Positions 40,501-51,855 are shown, numbered from the stretch's first letter. The stretch: 64,000 nt of DNA from Plasmodiophora brassicae (GCA_036867785.1 CP145410.1:1240001-1304000); one strand, 5' to 3'. Notes: generated from the sequence alone by a model not told the origin. Numbers and translations: made by a program.

Positions 40501-43500
40501 GCTGGCGTCGAAAGGTAGAAACGTAGTTTCACAGTGTCCCCATCATGTACTCATGGATCGGCAGGACGTCTTGATACGGAATCCAGGGCGCTGGTGAACA
40601 CCATCCGAGCTCTTGCTGCAGCCGCCCTAATCACTGCTGACTACTTTCCAGAGAAGCTAAGCCCTCTGATTAACCCTCTACTACGAGGTGTGGAGAAGCA
40701 GCGTCAGGAACAGCTTCAAAAACGATCTGCGACCGCTTTAGGTTTGGGAGGACACGATATAGCGCAAACGGTGTCTCACGTCATGTCAAGGTATCCTGGT
40801 TCACAAATGCTGCTCGCGAGGGGTCATGATTCAAAAGCTTTTGGCGAAACTTATTCCAATGGCGACGATTGGGCGTACTGAAGTTACCCTGGTACGGTGA
40901 CATGGTCAGTCTGCGTTTTTATGTTGCTAAATGCATAATGTCGAAAGACTGAAGAGCGTGACATCGAACTTCGCGGAGCACAAGCCGTTCTTGAGGCGCT
41001 ATGTGCGTCAGCCGGAGATGATCTGTTTGAATCGCTTCCAGTCATCTGGCAGCGTGCGCAGACAGTTCTTGAGGCCTTCAAGCAAGCGCTCTCGGCGCAT
41101 GTCCAGACAGCCCCGTCATGGTTAGATGATGCAACACAGGTTATTGCCTTGATCCAAGGAATGAGATGTGTTTCGTATCTCAACCTTAAGCAGGATTCTA
41201 TCTTCCGCGAGTTGATGATTATTAAGCACCTGCTTACTTTTGTAAAAGCTGAGAACCCGAGAAGCCGTGTGCTGTCGTTGCTCCCGCTCGTCTGCTGCTG
41301 CCTCGAGTATCCGTCCGAATCTATTCGAAACCAAGCTGCATCGTGCATTACCGACTTCTGCCACGCGGACGTTGTTCTTACTCTGGAATACGGTATGGCT
41401 GATCTGTCTTCGAATGCGGCGTCATTTATGCATTGTTGCAGTGATCGACAACGTGCTGCCTAATTTCAACCGTTCCGATGCCGATCAGCTAAGGTTTGCA
41501 TCGATGCTCGCCCTGCATTCCATCTTGACAGAGATCGGCGTTCACGCGACCCCATACTTGGCCTTTCTGGTTCGGCCAGTGTTGGCGCGTACAACAGATC
41601 CTTGCCCAGGTATCGCCTTCAACTCGTCTTTACGGTCTGAACTTACCCAGTGTGCAGAGGTTCGCGATCTCGCGAGCATGACGTTTGCAGCTGCTGTTCG
41701 CCTGATCCCTCTGGAATCAGGTGTTCCGAACCCGCCTGGCATGAGTGCTGAAGTACGTGTCGGGGTTGTGGTTTGGGGCGTGATCTAACGCCGCGCGAAC
41801 CTCACAGTTGGCACATAAGCGCATTGAGGAAAGGGCATTTATTTCTCAAATTGTTGATGGATCGAAAATTCCCGACTATGTCGTCCGCGTTCCGATCAAG
41901 GCCACTCTGCGAAGATACCAACAGGAGGGTGTGAATTGGTTGGCGTTCATGCAACAGTTCAATCTGCACGGGTTTGTTGCTTTCATCTCGTATTCCATTG
42001 CGGTTCCTGACGGTCGGGTCTGCTACTAGGATTCTATGTGACGATATGGGCCTGGGTAAAACTCTCCAAACTGTGTGCATTCTTGCGTCGAGCGTGCGGG
42101 CCAATCGAGATTCAGGGCTGGAAAGTCTCCCCTCTCTCGGTATAACGAGCCAACAGTATGTTATGCAAGATCACTAACGAGCGCTCTGGAACAGTTATCT
42201 GTCCTTCAACACTCGTGCGGCACTGGCCTGCCGAAATTGAGAAGTTTTGTGATCCTGGCGACCTTTCTGGTTTCTGCTACGATGGAACGGCTTCCGAACG
42301 TGCCGAAGTTCGCCGTGGGTTAATGGACACCGTCAAGGACAATGTGCTTGTAATGTCATATAACGTAAGCTCGACGTGTCAGACAGAGCGAAGACAAATC
42401 TGACTGGTGCCTCTTCAGACGTGGCGGAGTGACATGGCTCACTTTGAACATGTCAACTGGAACTACTGTGTCTTGGATGAGGGTCATATTATCAAGAACC
42501 CCAAATCTAAGATAACGGAATCGGTTAAACGCGTCAGAGCCCGCCATCGCCTTGTTCTTTCTGGGACCCCCATTCAGAACAACGTCTTGGATCTGTGGTC
42601 GATTTTCGATTTCCTCATGCCCGGATACCTCGGTCCGATCGGCACTTCAATGTATCTACTCTGCTGTTTGCTGACCTGTATCTGCAGGAACTTACACATA
42701 TTTCAACGCGCACTTCGCCAAGCCTATTTCACTCGGCGCCTCTGCGAAAGCGAGTGACCGCGATCAGGAGGCGTCCATCAAGGCTCTCGAGTCACTTCAC
42801 AAACAAGTTTTGCCATTCCTGCTTCGTCGTGTCAAAGGGCAAGTTCTTGACGATCTCCCTGAGAAAATCATTCAGGACTACTATTGCGATATGTCTCCTC
42901 TGCAGGTCTTGTCTGAGTCATGATACGTGGAGTCGCGGATTGATTTGTATCCCAGGTTGAACTGTATGAATCGTTTTCTCGCAGCACCGCCGTGGAGGAA
43001 GCTCAACAGGATCTTTCCTACGACACGACAAAGCAAAGTGGCGACGCTGGCGCGCAACACGTGTTCCAGGTTCTGCAGTATCTTCGCAAGCTCGTTACTC
43101 ACCCTGCGCTCGTGTTGAACCCATCCCATCCCGATTACGAGAATGTTATGCAGGAACTTGCTGCATCCAAACGATCCTTGAGGGATATTGGTACGTTATC
43201 GCACGCAATTGGGCGCATGTGTGGCCTAACCCTGTCTGTAAGACATTGCCCCGAAATTCCTTGCACTGCAACAGCTGCTGCTGGACTGTGGCATTGGTAC
43301 GACAGCGGACTCGACAACAGGCATGGCAGTCAGCCAGCACCGCGTTCTCCTTTTCGCCCAACTCAAATCCGTTCTGGACCTGGTCCAGAAGGACCTCTTC
43401 GAGAGGCATATGCCGACTGTAACATTCGCAAGGTTGCTGCAACGCCATTCTGCAACGACGTGTTCTGACGTTCCGCAGATTGGATGGAAGCATGTCTTCG

Positions 43501-44206
43501 AAAGACCGGTTCGAGGTTGTCAAGAAGTTCAATGAGGACCCGTCGATCGATGTGCTTCTGCTTACAACGCGCATTGGCGGTCTTGGTCTCAACTTGACCG
43601 GCGCTGACACAGTCATATTCATGGAGCATGACTGGAACCCGTCGAACGACTTGCAGGCTATGGACCGCGCCCATCGTATTGGTCAAACCAAGGTTGTAAG
43701 CGTGCTCGCTCGTATTGGATGGACGCTCACCATCGTTGTAGGTTGTGAACGTCTACCGCTTACTCACCAGAAATACGCTGGAAGAAAAGGTATTTCAGAT
43801 GGTGTTGGATTCCCTGGAAACAGCGCTGTAATATGCTTGTTCAGATCATGCGACTCCAGAAGTGGAAGCAGAGCATCGCCGATACTGTCATCACCGAGGA
43901 TAACACCTCCTTGCGGTTCGTCGACCGTTTCGTCATCCGTTCTGTCTGCCACTCACGCTGCTTAGGTCAATGGACACGGGACAAGTTCTCGATTTGATGA
44001 AGATATCATCGGAGCGAATGGCTCCAGCGACCCGTGCGGCGGCCCCATCGGCAGGCGCAGCAGAACAGCTCGACGCCTTTGGCAACATCCCAAGCGGAAA
44101 GAAGACCGGTTTGAAAGCTATGCTTGACGGTCTTCAGGAACTTTGGGACGAGTCACAGTACGAGGAAGAGTACAGCATCAACCAGTTCCTCAGCAAGCTA
44201 CGATAA
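37594..44206 (+). CDS. MOT1: Mot1/BTAF1, TBP-removing SWI2/SNF2 ATPase
   Basis: Mot1 uses ATP to strip TBP from DNA and redistribute it among promoters. The start [20 protein letters not shown] at 37594 matches the N-terminal HEAT repeats. Next come [18 protein letters not shown] and [18 protein letters not shown]. The [20 protein letters not shown] block and [20 protein letters not shown] with [12 protein letters not shown] follow. Long HEAT exons run 39360-40320 and 40590-41800. The ATPase starts at [20 protein letters not shown], with Walker [11 protein letters not shown] (about 42042), DEGHIIKN (about 42477), [35 protein letters not shown] and [12 protein letters not shown]. It ends [20 protein letters not shown] infer about twenty introns of 45-70 bp, the most intron-rich gene here; several internal borders are uncertain. 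Its stop lies 9 bp from the stop of GUCD1. Confidence 0.92.
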
Positions 44207-44215
44207 ACGTTTCCA

Positions 44216-44969
44216 TCAGCTCATCTTGGCCGCCGCTGCCTTGCTATTCTTGTATTCTGTAGTATGAATTTGTCTCCACAACCTGGTCGGTGCGGACGAT
44301 GATGACGTCGCGGTCCGTTCCAGGACTGGATCGGGCTTGCTCCAGATTCCCGACACTCGCCCAGCATCTCGACCGCTGGGACGCGGGGTCCACGAACTCG
44401 ACAGCGGAGGCATCGTCCTTCCGTTTCCCAACGACGATAATGTAGTGTCCAACGAACGATGCGGCTGACGTGTTGGCTCCAGGGGTCCAGCAGTCCTCAC
44501 AGCGCAGGACGTTGCGGTCGACGAGAACGATTGCTACACAGTTCTGCCAGGACGACAGATGCCCGATGGACACATCTGTCGTTGAGATGGGCAACCTCAA
44601 GCTAGACGCCTCCAGGAATGCGGCGCGTACGCGTTGCGATTCGCTGTCGAACGACTCGTCGGCGTAGAACCCCTGTGTCGCATGCTGCGGGTTCACCCCA
44701 GGGCACGTCGTATGCATCGTTGCCGCAATCCCACATCGATGAAGCGCTAGAAGCATGTCAACTGTCCAGATGCAATGCGTCAAGCACTGCAACTTCCAAT
44801 CGGAATATGAGTACGGCAGCCCTAGCAACCTGGTGGCACGCCTAAGATCCCAACCAGGGGGCGAGTGGCGAGCGGCGCACGATCGTTACCTGGACACCAT
44901 GACACAGCACGCCACACCGCAATCCCATGTCTCGCGTTGCGGAAAGTGTTCCACGCTTCGCAAGCGCAT
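44216..44969 (-). CDS. GUCD1: GUCD1-like protein (C39-peptidase-like fold)
   Basis: Guanylyl-cyclase-domain-containing protein 1 has a papain/C39-like fold; its biochemical role is not settled. The ATG at 44969 gives VEHFPQRETWDCGVACCVMV, with the candidate nucleophile Cys in WDCG. Intron 44842-44889 (48 bp) follows. The long exon has QCLTHCIWTVDMLLALHRCG, FYADESFDSESQRVRAAFLE, NCVAIVLVDRNVLRCEDC, VGHYIIVVGKR with the candidate His, and a tail with GTDRDVIIVRTD. Length about 230 residues fits the animal and plant proteins. An upstream exon cannot be excluded. Confidence 0.8.
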
Positions 44970-45056
44970 CCTGTACAGACGAGAATCGTACCCGATCGGC
45001 ATCTGCCCCTGAGTATCTTCTCCCACTGGGGACCGCCACGCCATCGACGCTGCAAT

Positions 45057-45615
45057 CTACACGCGTCCTGATACGGTGACCAACTCAACATCGTCAACCT
45101 TCGCATGAGGTCCAACACTCTCCTGCTGCAGGTGAACTGGTTGGGTCTTTGAAGAGACGGGCCATTTATCCTTGATTGCAGGAAGAACATTCTCGACGAT
45201 CAGCTTGATGTACTCTTCCATGGTCGCATCGGACTGTGGCCGATCGTCAGGAAAGAGCCCAACGAGCTCCAAGAATCGTCCAAGAGGAACATTGGTGACC
45301 ACGCCTCAGCAGCGACGTCGGCCAGCGTACCCGCGCGTGGTTTTCACTTTGTAAGCAGCCATCGATGGACATCCGGTAGTAGCAGCCAGCCAAGCCGACG
45401 ACCTAACGCAACTGCATGAGGCTCTTCGGCACCCGGTACGCAACTGCATGAGGCTCTTCGGCACCCGGTAGGTGGAGGTCGTGGCCACGCGAGACGAGGA
45501 TCAGGCCCGATTCCGTGGTCCGAGACGTCCATAGCCCGAGGTGGGTCGCCTTAGGTGGTACGCCAGAGTTGCAGTGCAAGACGAAACCTTCTGGCACTAG
45601 TTCAGCCATGCGCAT
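45057..45615 (-). CDS. Unidentified small protein (two or three exons)
   Basis: Minus-strand segments look coding. MAELVPEGFVLHCNSGVPPK then THLGLWTSRTTESGLILVSR form a first exon from about 45615. The last exon, 45302-45057, reads VTNVPLGRFLELVGLFPDDR, then EEYIKLIVENVLPAIKDKWP. A middle exon near 45355-45403 (VVGLAGCYYRMSIDGCLQ) would connect them in frame through short introns. A 32-bp tandem duplication lies at the first junction. I cannot name the family. It is divergent from TIM13. Confidence 0.4.
45406..45469. repeat. Perfect 32-bp tandem duplication
   Basis: The unit at 45406-45437 is repeated exactly at 45438-45469. It sits at the likely exon 1/intron 1 border of the minus-strand small gene, so each copy supplies the same candidate donor region. 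Confidence 0.85.
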
Positions 45616-45787
45616 TTCTACTTCAACATGCGCAATGAGCAGCAAAGGTGCCACCGGCGCCGGTCCCCCACTGATACTGCGGCACCGTAGCTGCATCGAC
45701 CGTACGGATTGCGTGAGCTGCGTGCGGGAGGTCCGCAGTTCAGCAGGAGGTAGTCTCGGGATCTCGGGCACTTGGCGTGGATCGATC

Positions 45788-46089
45788 ATGGGTAGTGACA
45801 TCAACGACGCCCTTGAGCGCATCTCGAAGACCAATGAGGCGCAGATGGTCCAGCAGATGTTCGCCATGATGACCGATAAGTGCTTCCTGAAGTGCATCGA
45901 GAAACCCGGCAGCCAGCTCAGCCGGTCCGACAAGGTGGCTGTCGCGCCTCCGTCGGCAGCGCCACCATTTGGAAACTGAACTTCCTGTTGTAGTCGTGTC
46001 TTGAGAACTGTATGGAACGGTATCTGGACGTCACGAAAATCTGTGGTGAAGCTGTTGCATCAAGATCGCATGTACGGATCGCACCGTGA
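45788..46089 (+). CDS. TIM13: Tim13-like small Tim chaperone (twin CX3C)
   Basis: Small Tims form hexameric chaperones in the mitochondrial intermembrane space that guide hydrophobic precursors to TIM22 and SAM. Exon 1 is 45788-45934 (49 codons), intron 45935-45993 (59 bp), exon 2 45994-46089, all in phase. The product of 80 residues has DKCFLKCIEKPG and SCLENCMERYLDV, so both CX3C pairs needed for disulfide folding are intact, 13 residues apart. The second pair is complete only with the acceptor at 45993; a later AG would lose one Cys. MTDKCFLKCIEKPGSQLS favours Tim13 over Tim8, Tim9 and Tim10. There is no cleavable presequence, as expected. Confidence 0.85.
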
Positions 46090-46276
46090 GCCAACGTGTC
46101 AGGCTCGGAGCTGACGTTTGCAATGTCACAGAGCCACGACTCCTCGGATTGGTAATTCGCCCGGGCGAAACGATGTTTGTCGCACAAAGCTACTGACAAT
46201 ACAACCTATCACTGGCGTTAGCAAGCGCGGAAAATGTCACCCTGTGTGTGTGTGTAGTGTTGAATAATTTGTCAAG
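46090..46276. other. Convergent 3' interval of TIM13 and TYW1
   Basis: This is a short interval between two stops, with a (TG)n run at about 46243-46256. No gene is seen. Confidence 0.4.
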
Positions 46277-48654
46277 TCATGCTGGTCTCGTAGACGGGGA
46301 TGGTGTGAAAACGGCAGCACCGTCAATGTCTCGCTCGGTAGGTCTCGCGCGATGTCTGTTGCGATAATGCCGGGTATCATTAGGGTCGAAACCCTTCTCG
46401 TCGTTGTTGTAGATCGCCCATGATGGTGTCGGGCACGCGTAGTCAGTCGGGCTAAACGCATCCCCAGACTGGCTCAGCTGGGAAAGACATTGCGTAAGGG
46501 AACGATGCTGAGCACAAAATGGGACTGTTTGTACCTCGTGGAATCGGTCGTAATCAATCCACGTGTGCCACACGCCGTCGACTTTGAACTTGGTATGGCC
46601 GATGACGACGCAGCATGAGTGTTCGTGCTCGCATGCCAAATCGTACTGGTCGTCACCGATTTCCCGGCATAACGCTTCACAGAATGATTTAACCTACAGC
46701 GCCCATTGATGAGCACCATATGTGGTCTCCACGGTCAACGGCCGGCAAACCTCATGGTGAAATGGGACGCTCTTCATCGTCAATTCTGAGGTTTCCCCTG
46801 CCCCGCAGAACGTGACGCCTTTGACCTCAATGAAACAAGGCGCACCCCGGGCCACCAATTGGGCATATCGAGCCACATCGTCCATGTTGTACCCTTTCAG
46901 GAGAGTCAAACGGAACACCGTACGCTGCTTACTCTCGCGAATGGCATCCAGAGATCCCAGGAATCTGTACCAACAGCGTTAGACCGTGTGCGACGTCTGA
47001 AAACAACATTCATACCTATCCCAGTAATCACCAAAGAGAGGGCGGTCGACGGCTTTCAACGTATCCTTGTCAGCTGCATCAATGGACACATAGAGCTGAG
47101 TGACGGGTCTTAGGGTTTGAATCAGATCAGGAAACTGCATTACAAGGTCAGGCATATTGGTCTAGCTCAATGACGCAGGCAGCAAGACCTGGGCATTCGT
47201 CACCAAGAACGTTGAGATTTTTCTCTCATGCATCATTCCAAGAAGGGTGTTGATTTCCTGTTGGAACCAACGGTAAGTTACAAGGATGGCTGCGTGATCG
47301 TATTGGGCGTTCGTCTCACCGGGTACCTGATTCGCACATGGAAATTAAACCGTGCCACATACCAGACGAGTGAGCGTGCTTACATTATTGGCTCTCCGAC
47401 CAACGACAGAGCGCAGTGACGAACGGTATAGGCCTCAGCAAGGCGATCAGGGAGAACACCAGGGACACCTGGGAAAGTCGGTTGTAAGACAATGACGGTA
47501 ACGGGCAACCAGAGCGTGCACCCTTCATTTCATTGATCATCCTGCAATGACGATCAATTGCCCCGTCCAGTATCTCACGGGGATCATCCATTGCCCAGCG
47601 CCATGACGTTCCAACTGGGTTGGTTTGATGCCGCCACTGCCACTCAGAAGGTTAGAAGATCACAGTATAGCACACGAGACAGCACGCAAGCACCAACACA
47701 AAAGACACATTTGTTCGCGCAAGCCAGCGATGGCGTCATTTCCATACATTGGTAGCTGTTGATGCCATAGAATGTGTGCTTGTAGCACCCACCACGACCA
47801 CGCAGCTGTGCCTTGGTCCATCGGCATATCTTGACCCCGGAATGGGACCCTACGCGAAAGCACTCAGACAAACCCCACACATGTGGCAAACAGGAAACGA
47901 CGCCAACCAATAATTTTGTATCCCTGCTTGGCCAGGTTGGAACGCACCCTGCTGGTTACCATTTCAGGGCGTCGACCGCCTGGACCCTCCGCGGGAGTCG
48001 ACATCATCGAACCCATGTCCTCGACATCGACAACATCGTCAGCAGCCTCGTCGGCGGCGGCGGTGCCGTCCGCGGCATCGTCCAGGGCTATGCATACGGC
48101 TTTCACCCAGCGACTGACGTCGCCATCATCGTCAGTTCCGTCCGACAGGAAGGGCGCTGTCAACTGGCGCCCGCGAAGCTTCAGGAACGATTCGTGCAGG
48201 TTAAGCGCGGCCAGGTTGAACCTGAGCGCAGCCGATCAAAACGGACTCTCCAAGCCTGATGACCAAAACCACTCACTGCTCTTCGTACGCGCGATCGCCG
48301 AGGCCAAAGACAGCGAACCGCGTCCCGGACAGGTAGTCGCCAGGCACTCGAACGTCCTCGACGGCATCTCGCAGCCACTGACAGAAGAACCGGGCGTCCG
48401 GCGGCGGCATCCCGCCCGAATCCGTCGACATCACCGCGAGCACGCGCTCATGGGACACCAGGTCTTCGGGATCGAACTGGGAACTGTCACAGATCGCCCC
48501 GGCATCGTCCGGCGGAGGAGCCTACCTTTGCCATGGAGCGCATTGAGGAGATTCTACCCGCGCGGTGCAGTTCGGCCTGAAGCTTCAGCGCGACGCGGCG
48601 CGCGTGCCCGGCACGTGTGCCGTACAGAATCAGGACGGCGTCATCGCCTGTCAT
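46277..48654 (-). CDS. TYW1: TYW1, radical-SAM tRNA-4-demethylwyosine synthase
   Basis: TYW1 condenses N1-methylguanosine-37 of tRNA-Phe with pyruvate to form the tricyclic wyosine core, using a flavin domain and [4Fe-4S] clusters. The likely start at 48654 opens the flavodoxin domain (VLILYGTRAGHARRVALKLQ; STDSGGMPPPDARFFCQWLR; RFAVFGLGDRAYEE). An Asp/Ala-rich linker leads to KQGYKIIG, the CRWTKAQLRGRGGCYKHTFY block, and the radical-SAM motif CANKCVFC (CX3CX2C) at about 47705. Then come TNPVGTSWRWAMDDPREILD, YAQLVARGAPCFIEVKGVTF, ACEHEHSCCVVIGHTKFKVD and GFDPNDTRHYRNRH, stop at 46277. Five or six short introns are inferred. All hallmark blocks occur in order. Confidence 0.92.
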
Positions 48655-49145
48655 ACTGTCGGTCGCCAGCTACACCTTCGCCTGCCACGGCTGTTGCTGC
48701 TGCGGCGGCGGCGTCCGTCCGTTTTGCGGCGCAGTCCGGGCCACCTCGGCAATCGAGGGTGATGCAATCATCAGGGACCCTTCAGGTGTCGCAGCGGACG
48801 ATAGTCGACACATCCATCTGCGGCATGCATCTCGGACGGAAGAATGACATTACTATGTAGGTAGTAGCCCGGATACGCAGTTTGCGTTTGGAGCCGGGTG
48901 GAACGGTGGGCATTGGATTGTCCGGTGCTTGATAGAGAGTCTTAGTATAGCGCGTACCTGCTCGACCTCCGGTAAATACGGTTGTCGTCGGACGTCATGG
49001 CGACCGAACAGCGACGACGTCGTCCCGGTTCACGCGTGTTTATCGGGCCCAGCGAGTTCGTGTTCCAACAGTGTGCGCCGTGATCTTCCTTCACTGAGAC
49101 AACTCTGCCCGCAGGCGGAGCATGCCACCCCTACCGCAGAACATC
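48655..49145. promoter_or_regulatory. Divergent interval between TYW1 and RSPH3
   Basis: These 490 bp separate two head-to-head starts. A Pro/Gln-rich minus frame upstream of 48654 (TPPPQQQQPW) might be an N-terminal extension of TYW1. No defined promoter motif is seen. Confidence 0.3.
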
Positions 49146-50272
49146 ATGTTCGACAGGCGCGTCTGTCGTGGTAGTCCCTACAAGCACCGCGCGCCAATGA
49201 ACAATGATGCTCCTGGGCGGCAAACCATCTCGCGAGCCCGGACGCGATGCTCGGCGCCACGGGCGGAGAAGGACACGCTCAAGGAGCGACGAACACAGAG
49301 CCTGACGCCGGAGCCGGTCCCTGGCCGTCAGCACACGACGGTCCAGACCAAGTCGTTCGTTGACGTACTTGGCGAAGCTGGCCCTGGAAAGGAGATGGCA
49401 GTGCAGACGGAACCGTCAGAAGACTGTCCTGACCCGCGCCTGTTCCCGCCCGTCCATACGGGCGTCAGTGTCGCAACCGAAATCGGCCCTGGCGACCTGT
49501 TCGACTTTGACAGGGAAGTCGCGCCAATCCTCGAAGTACTGGTCGCCAAGACGTGCGATCAGGCTGTCATGGACGTCGTCAGCGAAGAGGAACTGAAGGC
49601 CATTGAACGGTTCGTCGCTGTGTAACGCGCCGGTGACGCTTCGTTGGCTGACTCGGGGTCCATCCACAGGCAACAAGTACGTTTCGAGCAGATGCGCAAT
49701 GTGGAAGTCGCCGAATTGCAGCGACTCGAAGCACGCGAGGCGCGTTTCGCAGCCGAGAAGCACCGCCGCCTGGAGCAGGAGCGTGAACGACGATCTCGTG
49801 AGGTTGACGTCGCGAGGAAGATGGCGGCCAGGACGGTGGCAAAGAACACCCTCGATTGTAGGCTGTCCGAACATGGAAACGCTGTCTGCTAGCGACTGAC
49901 AAGGATCGTGCAGCGATGCAGCAGGTCGTCCTAGGGACAATGGTGGCCCGTTCCGCTTTCGTCGATCCAGTCGTGGACGAGGTCGAGCACAAGTTCATTC
50001 CATGGCTGTCAGACGCGGCCAGCAACGTGCTCGACGAGGCGGCCGTCTCACGCCAAGTCACCGAAGGCGTTGTCCTCGATGCGCTTGCCCATCGCCGCCA
50101 ACAAGACGACGCCATCACTGAGGAGCGACAAGGTCTGCTACAGACTATCGAGGAGGAGCGTCGGCGCATGGCAGAGCTGGCTAGGCAGCAACAAGAAGCA
50201 GCCGCCGCGGCTGCTGCTGCTTCTGCTGCTTCCGCCTCTGCTGCTGCAGAACAAGAGCAGGACAATGCATGA
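49146..50272 (+). CDS. RSPH3: RSPH3, radial spoke head protein 3
   Basis: RSPH3 is the dimeric, PKA-anchoring core of the axonemal radial spoke stalk. The ATG at 49146 begins MFDRRVCRGSPYKHR, the family start. The diagnostic block HTGVSVATEIGPGDLFDFDR then VAPILEVLVAKTCDQAVMDV follows, with VSEEELKAIERF. A short intron (about 49621-49670) joins to RFEQMRNVEVAELQRLEARE and a basic coiled coil. A second intron (about 49858-49912) joins to VVLGTMVARSAFVDPVVDEV and KFIPWLSDAASNVLDE. The C-terminus is a coil ending in an Ala/Ser-rich tract from GCT/GCC repeats. The stop at 50270-50272 faces OGG1 26 bp away. Its presence implies motile cilia with radial spokes. Confidence 0.9.
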
Positions 50273-50298
50273 GGATGAATCTACATACAGTACATTGG

Positions 50299-51489
50299 TT
50301 AGGATGACCGCAAACGGCGACGACGTGATCCTTCTCCTGAGGCGTGCTCGCCGTTACGCTTCCGGTTGGGCGTCTTGGATGGCTCTACGTTGGCGTCGAG
50401 CAACTTGGGTGCGACGTTGCGCTCGAGAAACGCCTGAAAAGCAGGGAGATCGGCGGCGAACAATATACTGTGTGCCCATCCGGCGTGGTCTCCATATAGC
50501 TTGGCGAACATATCAGCGATTTGGCTGTAAAGGCGGTCGGTGACGGTGGCGCCCTGCTTGGGACGGGGCGATTCGAACCGATGCCGATAATCGCGCAGGG
50601 CGATCTGCAGGACATGGGTGTCGACAGGGACAATGTGCAGCTGGTCCAAGGAGAACAGGGCGACGCAGTCGGCGACCTTTCGCCCCACACCGACGAACTT
50701 GACCAGCTCGGCACGAACATCCTCGGCCGGCCGGGACCGAAGGCCGTCCAGGAACCCAGCGCAACGTTCCTGGGCGAGGATCCTTGCCGTCTCTCGAACG
50801 AACTTGGCTCGATACCCAAACCCAAGCGCTTTCAACTCATCGACGGATACATTGGCCAGTACGTCGACCGTCGGGAACCTGCGGTGCTCGACGCCATCGA
50901 CAATGGCGACTGGATCGCCGTACTGATCACGCAGCCGGTCCAGCATGGTCGTGATCCTGGCGATGTTGTTGTTCGACGAACAGATGAACGAGAACAGGCA
51001 CTCGACTGGATCCTGTCGCAGCAAACGAATGCCAGAGAATCGTGCAGGGAGGCGTTCCAAGCGGGCATCGGCCCCCGACCAGACACGGAACAGCGATCCA
51101 ACGTCGACAGAGGCGCGAAGAAAGTCATGCAGGACACGCCGAGCAGTGGATGTGGACTCTTCACAACATTCGCCTTCTAACAATGCAATGCGGAATCGGG
51201 CGTCGTCGATAACGGCGGCGCTCTGAGCGACCTGGATGACACGACCGTTGAGAACGCCGGTGAAGACGTCATCAGGCGGCGACGCCGACTGGCGCCACCC
51301 GAACGCCTGCCCATTTGTGAACGTGCCCAGACACCAGAACTGGGCCGCCGGAATGCCCACCGGCAACCAGCCCGTCCACTGGGCCGCCGCGACACACGAC
51401 AGCCGTCCCCGCATCACCGCCAAAGCCCGATCTGGACGGCGCGTCGGCATCCCGAGCCCCGCGTTTGGCGTTTCTCCAGGTGTATCCAA
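50299..51489 (-). CDS. OGG1: OGG1, 8-oxoguanine DNA glycosylase/lyase
   Basis: OGG1 removes 8-oxoguanine opposite C and nicks the abasic site in base-excision repair. This is one uninterrupted frame. The start may be 51489 or the internal Met at residue 26 (51414), which lies nearer the conserved domain. The N-terminal OGG domain has CLGTFTNGQAFGWRQ. The HhH-GPD core follows: DPVECLFSFICSSNNNIARI, LKALGFGYRAKFVRETARIL with the catalytic Lys of YRAKF, FVGVGRKVADCVALFSL as helix-hairpin-helix, and HIVPVDTHVLQIA with the catalytic Asp. WAHSILFAADLPAF closes the fold. A basic C-terminal tail (KRNGE to SRRRRLRSS) suggests a nuclear signal. Confidence 0.93.
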   Translation of the reverse strand: MDTPGETPNAGLGMPTRRPDRALAVMRGRLSCVAAAQWTGWLPVGIPAAQFWCLGTFTNGQAFGWRQSASPPDDVFTGVLNGRVIQVAQSAAVIDDARFRIALLEGECCEESTSTARRVLHDFLRASVDVGSLFRVWSGADARLERLPARFSGIRLLRQDPVECLFSFICSSNNNIARITTMLDRLRDQYGDPVAIVDGVEHRRFPTVDVLANVSVDELKALGFGYRAKFVRETARILAQERCAGFLDGLRSRPAEDVRAELVKFVGVGRKVADCVALFSLDQLHIVPVDTHVLQIALRDYRHRFESPRPKQGATVTDRLYSQIADMFAKLYGDHAGWAHSILFAADLPAFQAFLERNVAPKLLDANVEPSKTPNRKRNGEHASGEGSRRRRLRSS

Positions 51490-51855
51490 CGTCCCAGCAA
51501 ACAGACGCCATCGGCAAGTCGCAAGTTCCAGCAGACGTTCATGGCGCTCTGGACGCGGTTTCTGAGCCGAATGCGCTTAGGCCTGGATCGCGATGTCTCA
51601 GGAGCGCACGGCTGGCCGGCCGTTGCACTTACCTAGAGGGAGCGTCAACGAAGGAATGTGTGCCCGCTGTTGGACATTGCCGCGGTGGCAGACGGTTACC
51701 AGTGAGAAACGTGTGCGCCCGCCTGGAGCCTATACCAAGGCGGTATCTCCAGGAGGCCGCCTGCGCCAGCCGACAGAATCAAGCCGGGTTGGTCGGGACG
51801 GGACGGATCGTCGGGACGGAACGGATAGTACGGTGTGCGGCAACAGGGAACCATC
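51490..51855. other. Divergent interval between OGG1 and DDI1
   Basis: This 366-bp interval contains both promoters. A GGGACGG-type direct repeat lies at about 51793-51822 (GTCGGGACGG, GTCGGGACGGA). No gene is seen. Confidence 0.35.

Noticed and set aside
46243-46256. (TG)n run as a regulatory element
   Set aside because: It is a short dinucleotide tract of about seven units in a 3' interval, ordinary microsatellite length.
50070-50543. 157-codon plus-strand frame
   Set aside because: It is an alternative frame of the RSPH3 tail and antisense to OGG1, with poly-Leu from the Ala-codon repeat read out of frame.
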